From Ruficoccus amylovorans (GTDB taxonomy: Bacteria > Verrucomicrobiota > Verrucomicrobiia > Opitutales > Cerasicoccaceae): DNA of 64,000 nucleotides. The DNA lies in the NCBI RefSeq assembly GCF_014230085.1, contig NZ_JACHVB010000034.1, positions 1 through 64,000 on the forward strand. The letters run 5' to 3'. Below the pieces are notes generated by a model. It saw only the letters and a list, made by a program, of their open reading frames with translations. It was not told the origin of the DNA and made no database searches. The position numbers and the translations under genes are program-made. Each line of letters opens with the position of its first letter. The first letter of the stretch is position 1. Shown in pieces: positions 20,032 to 31,817 of the stretch.

Positions 20032-20283
20032 TTATTTCGATTCGCTTTTGCGGCGGCGAAGTTGGTCAACGAGCGTGACGCGGAACAGGCAGAGGGCCAG
20101 CCAGGTGAAACCGCCCATCACCACGGAGCAGTAGCCGGAGAAGATCATTTTCCAGGTCGGATTATAGATCGGCACGTGCGGGGGGATGATAACGAACATG
20201 AAGACGAGAAAAACGCAGAAGGCGATCGCCACATCGACGAGCGCGCCTGTTACGCCTATCAGCTTCCGGTTTTCGGTTTCCAT
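20032..20283 (-). CDS. Small two-helix membrane protein (83 aa)
   Basis: The protein has two hydrophobic segments: ALVDVAIAFCVFLVFMFVII (about 14-33) and YCSVVMGGFTWLALCLFRV (about 51-69). A short PPHVPIYNP loop separates them, and a basic RRRKSESK tail follows, so both ends are probably cytoplasmic. It is followed by a good terminator and lies 230 bp downstream of the SGNH hydrolase on the same strand. I recognise no family. Confidence 0.65.
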   Translation of the reverse strand: METENRKLIGVTGALVDVAIAFCVFLVFMFVIIPPHVPIYNPTWKMIFSGYCSVVMGGFTWLALCLFRVTLVDQLRRRKSESK

Positions 20284-20450
20284 GCGGCTAACGTGGATGA
20301 AGACAGCGGGGCAGTCAAAATAAATTTATAGGTCTGATAAGCCTACTGTTTCATGGGGTTGGAGAAGGGTAGGCCCGATTTTCAGCCAAGGGAATAGTGG
20401 TTGATATTCCCCTGGTCAGAGGGCTTGTCGGGGTATTGGGGCGTGCGGTG

Positions 20451-20494
20451 ACAGAAAGCGTGGGGCAAAGAATGGATGCCTCCACGCTTTCTGT
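20451..20494. repeat. Perfect 13-bp inverted repeat after the SGNH hydrolase gene
   Basis: ACAGAAAGCGTGG (20451-20463) and CCACGCTTTCTGT (20482-20494) are exact reverse complements around an 18-nt loop. It starts 20 bp after the stop of the minus-strand gene at 20514, but has no U-tract on either side, so it is not a standard intrinsic terminator. Confidence 0.7.
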
Positions 20495-20513
20495 AATCGA
20501 AGCGCTTGCCGGA

Positions 20514-21146
20514 TCAGGCGCACAGGCCGACGGCCCGCAGCCAGTGCCGGGCCATGAGGGCGTGTCCGGCGGTGGTTGGGTGAACGCCGTCGGGGGCCCA
20601 GAACTCGCAGGGGCGCTGGGTGGAGGCGGCGGCGAAGACGCCGTCAAAGGGAACGTAAATGGCCTTGAACTCGCGAGCCAGTTCGCGGGCGGCGTGGATG
20701 CGGGGGTCCAGATCTTCGCGCCAGGCCTTGCGGTCTTCCGGCACGGGCAGGAGGAAGGGCTCGCACACAATCAGCCCCATCCCGGCAGCGGCGCTGCGGG
20801 TGAGGATGTCGCGGTAGTGGCGGGTGTAGTCCTCGGTCGAGGTCGGATCGTTGCTGTCGAAGCGGCGCCAGGTGTCGTTGACACCGATCAGGATGGAGAC
20901 CCAGTCCGGCTTCAGATCCAGGCAATCCTTCTGCCAACGGTCGGAGAGGTCGATGGCGCGGTTGCCGCTGATGCCCCGGTTGAGCAGGGTCAGGTTCAGC
21001 TCGGGGCGGGCGGCGTTCAGCCAGGCGGCGGCGAGAGAGGCATAACCGTTGCCCATACCGGCGTGGTCTTCGCGGTCACGGGCACAGTCAGTGATGCTGT
21101 CGCCCTGAAAGAGAATGGTTTGGTCAGCTTTGAAGATAAGGCTCAT
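20514..21146 (-). CDS. SGNH/GDSL family hydrolase (esterase/lipase-like)
   Basis: A 210-aa serine hydrolase with all four SGNH blocks: block I GDSIT with nucleophile Ser17, block II SGN (Gly61, Asn62 region), block III GVND at 88-91, and block V DGVHP with Asp186 and His189. No signal peptide is visible, so it is probably cytoplasmic. Enzymes of this type remove acyl or acetyl groups from sugars, lipids or thioesters; the rhamnogalacturonan acetylesterase-like layout suggests carbohydrate de-acetylation, but the substrate is not determined. It is monocistronic. Confidence 0.9.
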   Translation of the reverse strand: MSLIFKADQTILFQGDSITDCARDREDHAGMGNGYASLAAAWLNAARPELNLTLLNRGISGNRAIDLSDRWQKDCLDLKPDWVSILIGVNDTWRRFDSNDPTSTEDYTRHYRDILTRSAAAGMGLIVCEPFLLPVPEDRKAWREDLDPRIHAARELAREFKAIYVPFDGVFAAASTQRPCEFWAPDGVHPTTAGHALMARHWLRAVGLCA

Positions 21147-21270
21147 TCAGGAAACCTAATGAGCCGTTTGGCTTTGAAAAGCCGAAAGGATAGTGGGCGA
21201 AGAATTCTCTTGGTGTATCCTGAGTGCTTGCCTGCACTGCATGGCCGAGGCTTGTGCGCGGGTGGAGCGT

Positions 21271-22206
21271 TCAGAAGTTCGCCCCGATTTCAAAGCCGAA
21301 AGTCGCGCCCGGCTCAGCCTTGATGGTCTGGTACTTGTTGCGGTAGGCCCGGAAAGTGTACTCGCGCATGAAATCGCCCTGAACATAGCCGCGCACGTAG
21401 AAGGGACCGCCAAAGCGATGGGTGATGCCGACACCGGCTGTGACGGACTGGGCCTCGACCGCCGGGTTGGTGTAGGTGCCGGTGGTGGGGATGTATTGGT
21501 TGTTCAGTTGGAAGCTGCTGGAGTTGTACTGGACGGTGAAGTCGAGCACGGTTTCCTGGTCGGCATTGACGTCGTAAACGAGCGTCACGCCGTTGAAGCT
21601 GCGCAGGCGCAGGTTTTCATTGATTGTCCATTCCAGAAAGGCGACCGGCCAGTAGCGCACGCCTTGTTCCAGGTCGGAGATGACCAGTACGCCGAAGGAG
21701 AAGGAGAAATTTTTAAAGAACTCGTAGCTGGCCCCGAAGCTGGCCGTGTAGGAGTCACCCGCGGTGAGGGAGGCATTGCCGGACTCCGCCCCGAGGCTGC
21801 CGCTGGCCATGACGTACGCGCCCCAGTCGCTGGCGTCGAACTGGTATTGGTAGATGGCGCTGAGTGTGAGCTGGCTCACGTCGCTGAAGTAGTCGGGCGC
21901 GCCATTGGACCAGTTGTAGTTGCTGTAGCCGTAGTCAAAGGTCACGTTCAGCCGTTGGTCCTTCCAGCCTTTCTTGTAGCTGAGGGTCGTTTCGAGCTCA
22001 AGGAGGTCCATTTCCCCGGTGGCCCCGCTTTTGAGGTTGCTTGGGAGTGTGTAGCTGACCCCTTGTCCGATGGTCAGGCCCAGAGGGACTTCCGGCGAAA
22101 AGATGTCCAGAAAGGTCCCCGAGGTGGTCAACTGCTGGGCGGAAACGGTGCCCGCGGCTACGCAAAGCAGGGCGGATGCGGCGAAAATTTTAGCTGTTAA
22201 ACGCAT
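21271..22206 (-). CDS. Secreted outer-membrane beta-barrel-like protein
   Basis: A 311-aa protein with a clear signal peptide (about 1-24, ...ALLCVAAGTVSAQQ). The mature part alternates polar and aromatic residues in strands such as LNVTFDYGYSNYNW, LSAIYQYQF, YTASFGASYEFFKNF and FYVRGYVQGDF, and ends in Phe (GFEIGANF), as outer-membrane barrels do. It resembles porin-like or opacity-like barrels of about 14 strands. The transported substrate is unknown. Monocistronic, divergent from the DinB operon. Confidence 0.75.
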   Translation of the reverse strand: MRLTAKIFAASALLCVAAGTVSAQQLTTSGTFLDIFSPEVPLGLTIGQGVSYTLPSNLKSGATGEMDLLELETTLSYKKGWKDQRLNVTFDYGYSNYNWSNGAPDYFSDVSQLTLSAIYQYQFDASDWGAYVMASGSLGAESGNASLTAGDSYTASFGASYEFFKNFSFSFGVLVISDLEQGVRYWPVAFLEWTINENLRLRSFNGVTLVYDVNADQETVLDFTVQYNSSSFQLNNQYIPTTGTYTNPAVEAQSVTAGVGITHRFGGPFYVRGYVQGDFMREYTFRAYRNKYQTIKAEPGATFGFEIGANF

Positions 22207-22483
22207 AGATCAGGTATTATTCAAAAAGCAATAAGAATAATGTCAACGACCAAAATGGGCCGCCAACAGAGGTTGGCCTTCTGTCGGAAGCAGGCCGGAA
22301 GGCGATGCTTCGTCGGGAAAGGAATCCTTGCTATTTAAAATGAATTCAAGCATCAAAAGCGACACAGGTATGCAAAATGTCATCTGCTATCCTCTCTTGT
22401 TCCTATGGTGATCTCGACTGTGCCATCCTGGCTGAAGCATGGGCGGTGCCACAACGCGACTTCATAACCCCGCAGCAACGGTA

Positions 22484-22999
22484 ATGTTACAAGCGATTCA
22501 AGATAATGTGCGCTGTCTGCGCCAGGGGATGGAGCTGCTCCAATCATTGCCTGTTCCGGAATATACGCGAGCCGAATCGGCTTGTTTTGACGCCAGCGTG
22601 GGGGAGCACATGCGCCACCTGATTGATCACTACGCCTGTTTTGTCCGCGATTTGCCCGCGGGCCGCATCGACTACGATGCGCGCTCGCGCGATCGGGTGG
22701 TGGAGACGGACCCTGCGCAGGCTGTAGCCCGTCTGAACACACTCATTGAAGCGCTCGAAGCTCTTGGTGAGAAAGAGCTGAAGGCCCCGGTCGAGGTCGT
22801 GATGGATACGGGCAGTGAGCCCGGTGGATGGGCTCGTTCAAGTGTTCATCGGGAGCTTCAGTTTCTGCTTGGCCATACCGTGCACCATTACGCGCTTATC
22901 GCGGTTATTTGCCGGCTGCGCGGGATCGGGACGGAACCTTCCTTCGGCGTGGCTCCCAGCACGTTGCGCCATCGCGGACAACCTCCATGTGCACAGTAA
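22484..22999 (+). CDS. DinB-like four-helix metalloprotein
   Basis: A 171-aa protein from the ATG at 22484 (an upstream in-frame ATG at 22439 lacks support). The DinB/YfiT pattern of three metal-ligand histidines is present: GEHMRHLIDHY near residues 38-48 and LGHTVHHYALI near 136-146. DinB-like proteins bind nickel or zinc and act as thiol transferases or hydrolases; the exact reaction here is unknown. It starts an operon in which its stop overlaps the next start by 13 bp. Confidence 0.8.
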   Translation: MLQAIQDNVRCLRQGMELLQSLPVPEYTRAESACFDASVGEHMRHLIDHYACFVRDLPAGRIDYDARSRDRVVETDPAQAVARLNTLIEALEALGEKELKAPVEVVMDTGSEPGGWARSSVHRELQFLLGHTVHHYALIAVICRLRGIGTEPSFGVAPSTLRHRGQPPCAQ

Positions 23000-23724
23000 C
23001 CTGGTGGAGAGCAGCCGATGGCTACGAGCTGTATTTCAACCGGGATGAGCTCAAGTCGCGTTTGCCCGGCCTGCCGCCGGAGGAGTTGGTGCTGGACGGA
23101 GTACGCTACCTCAGCCCCCGTGACGCTGACGCCGGGGGCACTTGGTTGCTGGTCAACGAATATGGCCTGAGCGTCTGCCTGATCAACCAGTACCCGTTGC
23201 GCCGTCCGGTGCCTCGCGGCCCGTTGGTCAGCCGGGGTTGCCTTGTCCGGCGCATGGCTGATTGCCGCAGTGTGGAGGAGATCAAAAATCGCCTGCGCGG
23301 GCAGGATCTTTTCTCCTACCGGCCTTTTCAGATAATCGCGGTGTCTCCTGACGGGTCGGATGCGGCCTGTGGCTGGGATGGCCATCGGCTTGCGGAGACG
23401 GACAACCCGCACGCGAGCATGCCTTTTACATCTTCCTCTTATTTATCCGAGCAGACGGTGCGGCATCGCCGGGAGCGTTTCGCGTCCATCGTGGCGGAGC
23501 GTGGCGATATGTCCCCGTCCGATTTGCTCGCCTTTCACCGCGAGCACCATGTCGATGCCGGAGCCTTTTCGGTCTTCATGCAGCGCGATGATGCCGAGAC
23601 GGTCAGCCTGACCCAGGTGGTCGTGCGGCCCGAACTGATTACCATGACTTATTCGCAGAAAGTTCCCGGTCGGGCGGAGTTCGCCGCGCCGGTCAGCATT
23701 AATCTCCAGCCCCGCATTTGCTGA
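22987..23724 (+). CDS. NRDE/TANGO2 family protein
   Basis: A 245-aa protein starting MCTVTWWRA, the typical N-terminus in which Cys2 becomes the exposed residue, as in Ntn-hydrolase-like folds. The family signature NRDE is present in LYFNRDELKSR. The family is best known from eukaryotic TANGO2 (linked to heme and acyl-lipid homeostasis); bacterial members are uncharacterised. The start at 22987 overlaps the DinB gene by 13 bp, and the stop is 1 bp before the fusion gene start, so the three are translationally coupled. Confidence 0.85.
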   Translation: MCTVTWWRAADGYELYFNRDELKSRLPGLPPEELVLDGVRYLSPRDADAGGTWLLVNEYGLSVCLINQYPLRRPVPRGPLVSRGCLVRRMADCRSVEEIKNRLRGQDLFSYRPFQIIAVSPDGSDAACGWDGHRLAETDNPHASMPFTSSSYLSEQTVRHRRERFASIVAERGDMSPSDLLAFHREHHVDAGAFSVFMQRDDAETVSLTQVVVRPELITMTYSQKVPGRAEFAAPVSINLQPRIC

Positions 23725-23725
23725 G

Positions 23726-26356
23726 ATGGTAGAGGGTGGACAAAAGAAAAGGCGCGGGGGCCGGAAGCTCCGGCTAATCCTGCTGGGGGTATTCTTGCTG
23801 GCGCTGTTGGCCTCGTACCTGTGGCGCCACTTCACGCTGCCGCCCACGGGGTCATTGCGCCCCGGACAGGATCGGGTGGTGTTACCCGAGTGGCGGGGGG
23901 ACGGCGAGACTGGCGGCCAGATCGAACTGGCTTACCGGGATTTGCCGTCGGCTTCCGGCGACAAGGATGCGCCTGTACTGATTCTCGTCCACGGGATTCC
24001 ACTGATGCCGGAGGCGATGGAGGGACTCGTTCCGGCGCTCAACGCGCAGGCGCGCCTGATTATTCCGGACCTGCCAGGCTTCGGGGCCTCGACCCGCGAT
24101 GTGCCCGACTACTCCATCCGTGCGCAGGCACGGGCCGTGCTCGACCTGATGGACCATCTCGGGTTGGAGAAGGCCAGCATGCTGGGCTATAGCCAGGGCT
24201 CCGGCGTGGTGCTGAACGTGGCCGAGATCGCCCCGGAGCGGGTTGAGAGCCTGACCCTGCTTTCGGGGATCGGCGTGCAGGACTACGAGCTGACCGGCGA
24301 CTACACGCTCAACCACGGTCTGTACGGGATGCAACTGCTGATCCTGACTGGTGCGCGCGAGGTGCTGCCGCACTTCGGCCTGCTCGACCGGTCGATGTTT
24401 AATGTACCCTACGCCCGGAGCTTCTGGGACAGCGATCAGCGGCCCCTGCGCAGTGTATTGGAAACGTATGACGGCCCCATGCTCATTGTGCATGGCGATC
24501 AGGATTTTTACGTTCCGCCTTCCACGGCGCGGGAGCATCACCGCATTGTCCCCCAGAGCGAACTTGAGATGATGCCGGGCAGTCACCTCTTGCCCGTGCA
24601 TCAGCCGGAGGAGGTGGCCGCGCGGGTGAAGACGTTTTTGGAAGAAGTGAAAACGGGCGCGGCGAAAATCCGCAGCGAGGCTTCGCCGGAGCGCTTGCTC
24701 AAGGCGGCGGCGGACGAACCGGTGGCGCGTCGTGAGGCCGCCGGGCGAACCTTGGCCTTTTACTGCGCGTTGCTTGTCGCCGGGACGCAGGTGGCTGAGG
24801 ATTTGACCTGTATCTCCGCCGGGTTTCTGGCCGCGCGCGGGGTGGTGCCGTTCTGGGCCGGGACGGTGGCCTGCATCTTTGGTATCTTTGTCGGCGACAT
24901 GCTGCTGTACCTGGCGGGCCGGGTCTTCGGGCGCAAGGCCCTGCATCACGCTCCGATCAAGTGGATGCTCAAGGAGCGCGACCTCAGTTCGATGGAGGAA
25001 TGGTTCCAGCAGCGCGGGCCGATGTTGATCGTGCTCTCGCGCTTTATGCCGGGCACGCGCATCCCGGTCTTCTTCGGGGCGGGTATGCTCCATATGCCCA
25101 CGGGCAAGTTCATGTTCTATTTCTTTATCGCGGCGGCGGCGTGGACGCCCTGTCTGGTCGGGCTGGCCTGGTGGCTGGGCGATGCGTTCATCGGCTACTT
25201 CGAGCGTTTCGAGAAGTACGCTATCGTTGGCCTGCTTGGGATGGTGGTCGGAATCATGCTCTTGTTGCACCTGGTTGTTCCGATGTTCACCTGGCGCGGG
25301 CGGCGCAAGCTCTATGGGCGTTGGCGGCGCTGGGCGCGCTGGGAGTACTGGCCCGCGTGGTTTTTTTATCCGCCAGTAGCTTTGTATGTCCTGTGGCTGG
25401 GGCTGCGCAACCGGGGGCTGACCCTCTTCACTGCTGTGAATCCCGGCATGGCCGACGGCAGCGGCTTCACCGGAGAATCCAAGGCCGATATCCTCGGCAA
25501 GCTCCGGGGCGCGGGCGAAGCCGTCGCCGAGTGGACGACGCTCGATGCGGATGCTCCGGCGGATGAAAAGGAGCGTCGATTGCGGGCCTTTATGGAGGAG
25601 CGGGGGCTGGGCTTTCCGCTCGTGCTCAAGCCGGATATCGGGGAGCGCGGTAGCGGCGTCGCCATCATTCGCGACTGGGAAGCGGCCCGCGTATATCTCG
25701 AGGAATGCCCGTTCTCGGTCATCGCACAACGCTATGTGCCGGGGCGTGAATACGGAGTTTTTTACGTTCGCCTGCCTTGGGAAGAAAAGGGGCGAATCTT
25801 CGGAATCACAGACAAGCGCTTTACGTCGGTGACGGGCGACGGGCGCCGCCCGCTGGAGGAGCTTATCCTGGCCGACAACCGGGCCGTGTGCATGGAGGCC
25901 TTTTTTGAGCAAAAGCACAGCGACCGGCTCAGCGAAGTCGTCCCCGCGGGGGAGAAATATGTGCTGGCGGAGCTGGGAACGCATTGTCGGGGGGCGCTCT
26001 TTCTCGATGGTGGCGAGTTGGCTACCGAGCCGCTGCGTGAATGGTTCCAGCGGGTCAGTGACACGTTTGAAGGGTTTTATTTCGGGCGCTACGATGTGCG
26101 CGTGCCCTCGGAGGAGGACTTGCGGGCTGGACAGAATTTGACCGTGATCGAACTCAACGGCGTCAGCTCCGAGGCGACCTGGATCTATGACCCGAAGCAT
26201 TCAGTACTCTTCGCCTGGCGCACGCTTTTCGAGCAGTGGAGGCTCGCCTTCGAGATCGCGGCCTGGAACCGCCAAGAGGGGCACCGGCCCTTGTCGTTGC
26301 GTGCGACCGTGAAGGCGATTTTCAGGCGGAGCGTGCGCGAGTCCTTTGAGGCGTGA
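23726..26356 (+). CDS. Three-domain fusion: alpha/beta hydrolase - DedA membrane domain - ATP-grasp-like domain
   Basis: An 876-aa membrane protein. An N-terminal anchor (15-34) leads to an alpha/beta hydrolase at about 60-308 with nucleophile Ser156 (GYSQGSG), Asp258 (HGDQD) and His287 (PGSHLLP). A DedA/SNARE-associated (VTT) domain follows at about 340-520, with SRFMPGTRIPVFFGAG and several membrane segments. After two further hydrophobic stretches, residues about 560-830 read as ATP-grasp: FPLVLKPDIGERGSGVAII binds the nucleotide and VIELNGVSSEATW carries the metal ligands. DedA proteins flip polyprenyl phosphates or phospholipids. The combination suggests processing of a lipid-linked compound, which is inference. 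It is the last gene of the DinB-TANGO2 operon. Confidence 0.82.
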   Translation: MVEGGQKKRRGGRKLRLILLGVFLLALLASYLWRHFTLPPTGSLRPGQDRVVLPEWRGDGETGGQIELAYRDLPSASGDKDAPVLILVHGIPLMPEAMEGLVPALNAQARLIIPDLPGFGASTRDVPDYSIRAQARAVLDLMDHLGLEKASMLGYSQGSGVVLNVAEIAPERVESLTLLSGIGVQDYELTGDYTLNHGLYGMQLLILTGAREVLPHFGLLDRSMFNVPYARSFWDSDQRPLRSVLETYDGPMLIVHGDQDFYVPPSTAREHHRIVPQSELEMMPGSHLLPVHQPEEVAARVKTFLEEVKTGAAKIRSEASPERLLKAAADEPVARREAAGRTLAFYCALLVAGTQVAEDLTCISAGFLAARGVVPFWAGTVACIFGIFVGDMLLYLAGRVFGRKALHHAPIKWMLKERDLSSMEEWFQQRGPMLIVLSRFMPGTRIPVFFGAGMLHMPTGKFMFYFFIAAAAWTPCLVGLAWWLGDAFIGYFERFEKYAIVGLLGMVVGIMLLLHLVVPMFTWRGRRKLYGRWRRWARWEYWPAWFFYPPVALYVLWLGLRNRGLTLFTAVNPGMADGSGFTGESKADILGKLRGAGEAVAEWTTLDADAPADEKERRLRAFMEERGLGFPLVLKPDIGERGSGVAIIRDWEAARVYLEECPFSVIAQRYVPGREYGVFYVRLPWEEKGRIFGITDKRFTSVTGDGRRPLEELILADNRAVCMEAFFEQKHSDRLSEVVPAGEKYVLAELGTHCRGALFLDGGELATEPLREWFQRVSDTFEGFYFGRYDVRVPSEEDLRAGQNLTVIELNGVSSEATWIYDPKHSVLFAWRTLFEQWRLAFEIAAWNRQEGHRPLSLRATVKAIFRRSVRESFEA

Positions 26357-26473
26357 ATCCGTTTTCAGGACATTTTATGTTATAACCACAAAAAGCATAC
26401 TGAAGCGCGAAAATGACTCAGGGCTTGTCCCTTAGCGCGTTTCAAAAAATACTGTAGCCACAAACTTTGAATA

Positions 26474-26549
26474 GCTAAATGGCTAATTGTTAATTGTTGG
26501 ATTCCGAACGTAGGAAATAACAATTAACCATTTAATCATTTAGCCATTC
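26474..26549. repeat. AT-rich dispersed repeat with internal inverted repeat, copy 1
   Basis: An AT-rich unit bounded by AATGGCTAATTG on the left and TTTAGCCATT on the right, containing TAATTGTTAATTGTT and AACAATTAACC in opposite orientation. The stretch from GTTGGAT to the end recurs at 31653-31708 with about a dozen changes. It lies in the 293-bp gap between the fusion gene and the response regulator, which holds no other recognisable feature. Confidence 0.6.
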
Positions 26550-26649
26550 GGCCCTTTTTGACGGCTACGACTTTATTTGAAGACGCTCTAATAAAATCCA
26601 TGCGCCTCGGTGGTAAAAAAAAGAACCGTCCAGACCACGCCTTTATCGC

Positions 26650-27165
26650 TCACTCGTCCGGCGGGAGACACCGGGCGGCATTCTCCAGTTTTGCCCGCAG
26701 TTCCCGGTTTTCCTGCTCAAGTCGCTGGTTGTCTTGGGTGAGCTTGAACAGCTTCTCCTCGGAGGCGCGCTGATAGGCCATGCGTTCGATGGCGTTGTTA
26801 AGGGCGCGCAGCAGGCGTTCGGGGGAGAGGGCGGGCTTTTGCAGGTAGTCCTGCGCCCCGCGTTTCATCGCCTCGACGGCGGTGGCCTCGTCGCCCGTGC
26901 CGGTCAGTACGACGATGGGCCAGTAGAGACTGCCGAAGACCCGCTTCAGTTCGAGCATGAAGTCCAGCCCGCTCATGCCCGGCAGTTGGATATCGAGCAC
27001 GATGGCATCCAGGCGGAGGGCCCGGCAGTAGTTCAGGGCGTCGTCCGCCTGACCGGCTTCCAGGACGTGATTGGAAAAATCTGTATCCATCCCCAGGTAG
27101 TGCGCGATCAGACGGCGTTCCTGGGGATTATCTTCAACAACGAGTATCCGGCGTTTTTTCAACAC
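26650..27165 (-). CDS. Response regulator with C-terminal coiled coil
   Basis: A 171-aa protein. The receiver domain (about 5-122) has acidic residues 11-12, phospho-acceptor Asp58 in IVLDIQLPGMSG, Thr in VVLTGTGDE and Lys in LQKPAL. Instead of a DNA-binding domain it ends in a predicted coiled coil (about 135-165, KLFKLTQDNQRLEQENRELR), which may mediate dimerisation or contact with a target such as a kinase or phosphatase. No kinase is adjacent; the gene is monocistronic. Confidence 0.85.
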   Translation of the reverse strand: MLKKRRILVVEDNPQERRLIAHYLGMDTDFSNHVLEAGQADDALNYCRALRLDAIVLDIQLPGMSGLDFMLELKRVFGSLYWPIVVLTGTGDEATAVEAMKRGAQDYLQKPALSPERLLRALNNAIERMAYQRASEEKLFKLTQDNQRLEQENRELRAKLENAARCLPPDE

Positions 27166-27301
27166 GGCGTGCCTTCATCAAGGTGGCTTTTACCTTACCC
27201 CTTTTTTTGGACCCGCGCAATGGTTTCCCGGGATTAAAAAAAGCGACGGGTACCGCTCGACGGGGTGGTGGCGGGTGCAGGTTAGGAGAGGGGGGGTGGG
27301 C

Positions 27302-28189
27302 TTACTCAGTTTCGTGGCTGAGCGCGAGCAGGGCGGCGGCCCGGGTGTCGCCGGGGTCCTGGCTCAGCAGGTGATCCAGGTAGTGCCGGGCTGATGCCGG
27401 GTCGCCGGACTCAATCAGGACCTCGGCTTTGAGGTAAGGGAACTCCCGGTACCAGGGGGCGGCGCGTTCGGCCCGCAGCAGCAGTTCCGCCGCTTGCGTG
27501 GTGTTTCCCGAGGCGGCTTCGATCCGGGCCAGCGCGGCGGCGGCAGGGGCGTTGCCGGTGTTGGTCAGGGCGGTGTGGCGGACGCGTTCGTCCGCATCCC
27601 TGGACCAGCGGATACCATCCTCGACTCCGAGGCAGACAACCCATACCAAAAGCACCACCGTGAGAAACGCATACATGTGTTTCCACGGGCGGGGGCAGCG
27701 CGGGCGGCGGGCGAATCGCACGCACTGGAGAATCAGGCTGGCCATCATCAGCGCCAGTCCCAGTCCGGGGATGAGCAGGTACTTTTGGGAAAACGGCTGC
27801 CACCCCAGTTCGATAAAAATCCCGACCGGAAGCAGCCACAGGACGGCCCAGCCCAGTCCGACGGCGACCCACGGGTTGTACCGGCGGAGGCGGAAGGCGT
27901 GCCGAAGCATGAGCACGAGGATGAGCCAGAAGAGCAGGTTGATGGCGAACATCGCGGGCGGGTCGAGCGGCCGCAAGACCCAGTCCCGCCCAAAGGGCCA
28001 CAGCCACCAGCCCATGTGCTCCAGCACGACGTAGGCGAGCGAGAACAGCCGCTCTCCGAAGCCGGACGGGGCCACCAGTGGACTGGCGGGAACCGGGCGC
28101 GCCTGAAAAAGAGCCTGCGTGGCGGGAGCCAGCAGCCAGATGAGCGCGGTCAGGGAAAGGAGTTTTCGGTCGGCTGGCAAGGGGTTCAA
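27302..28189 (-). CDS. Multi-spanning membrane protein with C-terminal TPR-like repeats
   Basis: A 295-aa protein with about five membrane segments in residues 1-190, among them FAINLLFWLILVLML and YAFLTVVLLVWVVCLGVE, then two or three TPR-type helical pairs at about 205-290 (ARIEAASGNTTQAAELLLRAE, AEVLIESGDPASARHYLDHLL). The segment EHMGWWLWPFGRDWVLRP and the polytopic-plus-TPR layout resemble the C-terminal half of TMTC-like membrane TPR proteins, which are usually over 500 residues. It may therefore be a short version or have lost its N-terminus. Function unknown. Confidence 0.65.
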   Translation of the reverse strand: MNPLPADRKLLSLTALIWLLAPATQALFQARPVPASPLVAPSGFGERLFSLAYVVLEHMGWWLWPFGRDWVLRPLDPPAMFAINLLFWLILVLMLRHAFRLRRYNPWVAVGLGWAVLWLLPVGIFIELGWQPFSQKYLLIPGLGLALMMASLILQCVRFARRPRCPRPWKHMYAFLTVVLLVWVVCLGVEDGIRWSRDADERVRHTALTNTGNAPAAAALARIEAASGNTTQAAELLLRAERAAPWYREFPYLKAEVLIESGDPASARHYLDHLLSQDPGDTRAAALLALSHETE

Positions 28190-28343
28190 GACTTCGTTAG
28201 CATGCGATGGCTGGTGTGCGGTTCAATCTTTTTGCGGCCTGGCGTTCAATAACCTTTCGCCGGCTCGGAGCGGGCGCTGCGTCATTTCTAAACTCGGGTC
28301 TGAACAGCCCCTGAAGCAGCTTGAACACGCTGGCCGTCGCACA

Positions 28344-28367
28344 CAAAAAAAGTCCCTGGCGGGACTT
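28344..28367 (-). terminator. Rho-independent terminator of rhlE
   Basis: AAGTCCC (28350-28356) and GGGACTT (28361-28367) form a short stem over a 4-nt loop; on the minus strand it is followed by a run of U (28350-28345). It lies 75 bp after the rhlE stop. Confidence 0.75.
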
Positions 28368-28441
28368 TAGTGATTTTGCCGACAGGAAACTGTAGTTGTT
28401 TTCCATGACAAGAGGTGCCCGTTGCGGGCTGTGGGCGGCTT

Positions 28442-31441
<3,000 letters not shown>

Positions 31442-31488
31442 GCTTTTCGGTCCCGAGTGTCCGCGCGCAACCAAGCGTGCATCTTTTC

Positions 31489-31517
31489 AAGCCCGGCCGC
31501 TTTCGGCCGGGCTTTTT
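31489..31517 (+). terminator. Rho-independent terminator of eno
   Basis: AAGCCCGGCCG (31489-31499) and CGGCCGGGCTT (31504-31514) form an 11-bp stem over a 4-nt loop, followed by U residues (31513-31517). It starts 47 bp after the enolase stop codon. Confidence 0.92.
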
Positions 31518-31562
31518 GTCTTTGATGATCCAATGCGACAGAATAAGGGAGAGGGGGTTAAG

Positions 31563-31755
31563 CTGGTCACAGAGCACACAGAGACTTTCCTGCTTCAAGG
31601 CGCTCTGTGCGCTTGGCCGTTAGTTTGCTTTACGAGATCTTGTAGTCACCGTGTTGGATGCTGGACGTAGAAAATAACAATTAGCCAGTTTAACCATTTA
31701 GCTATTTCTCCATCCCTGTCTCCGTGCCTTTGTGCCTCCGTGTGAGTCTCTTTTT
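31563..31755. repeat. Gene-free repeat region after eno (two repeat types)
   Basis: The gap between the eno terminator and uvrA holds three repeat remnants: a cacagagcacacagagac segment near 31568; the second copy of the AT-rich repeat (31653-31708, GTTGGATGCTGGACGTAG...TTTAACCATTTAGC); and an inverted 'cctttgtgcctccgtg' segment near 31725. The first and third are the two orientations of the same 'cacagag' repeat type. No gene is visible here. Confidence 0.55.
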
Positions 31756-31817
31756 GAGAAAATAAGAAACGTGCGGATTCCAGGGCAGGCTCCGCGAAGC
31801 CTTCCCGGTTAGCTGGC

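Noticed and set aside
22380-22742. 120-aa minus-strand frame over the DinB-like gene
   Set aside because: The DinB metal-ligand histidines are in the plus-strand frame; the minus-strand frame shows no family pattern.
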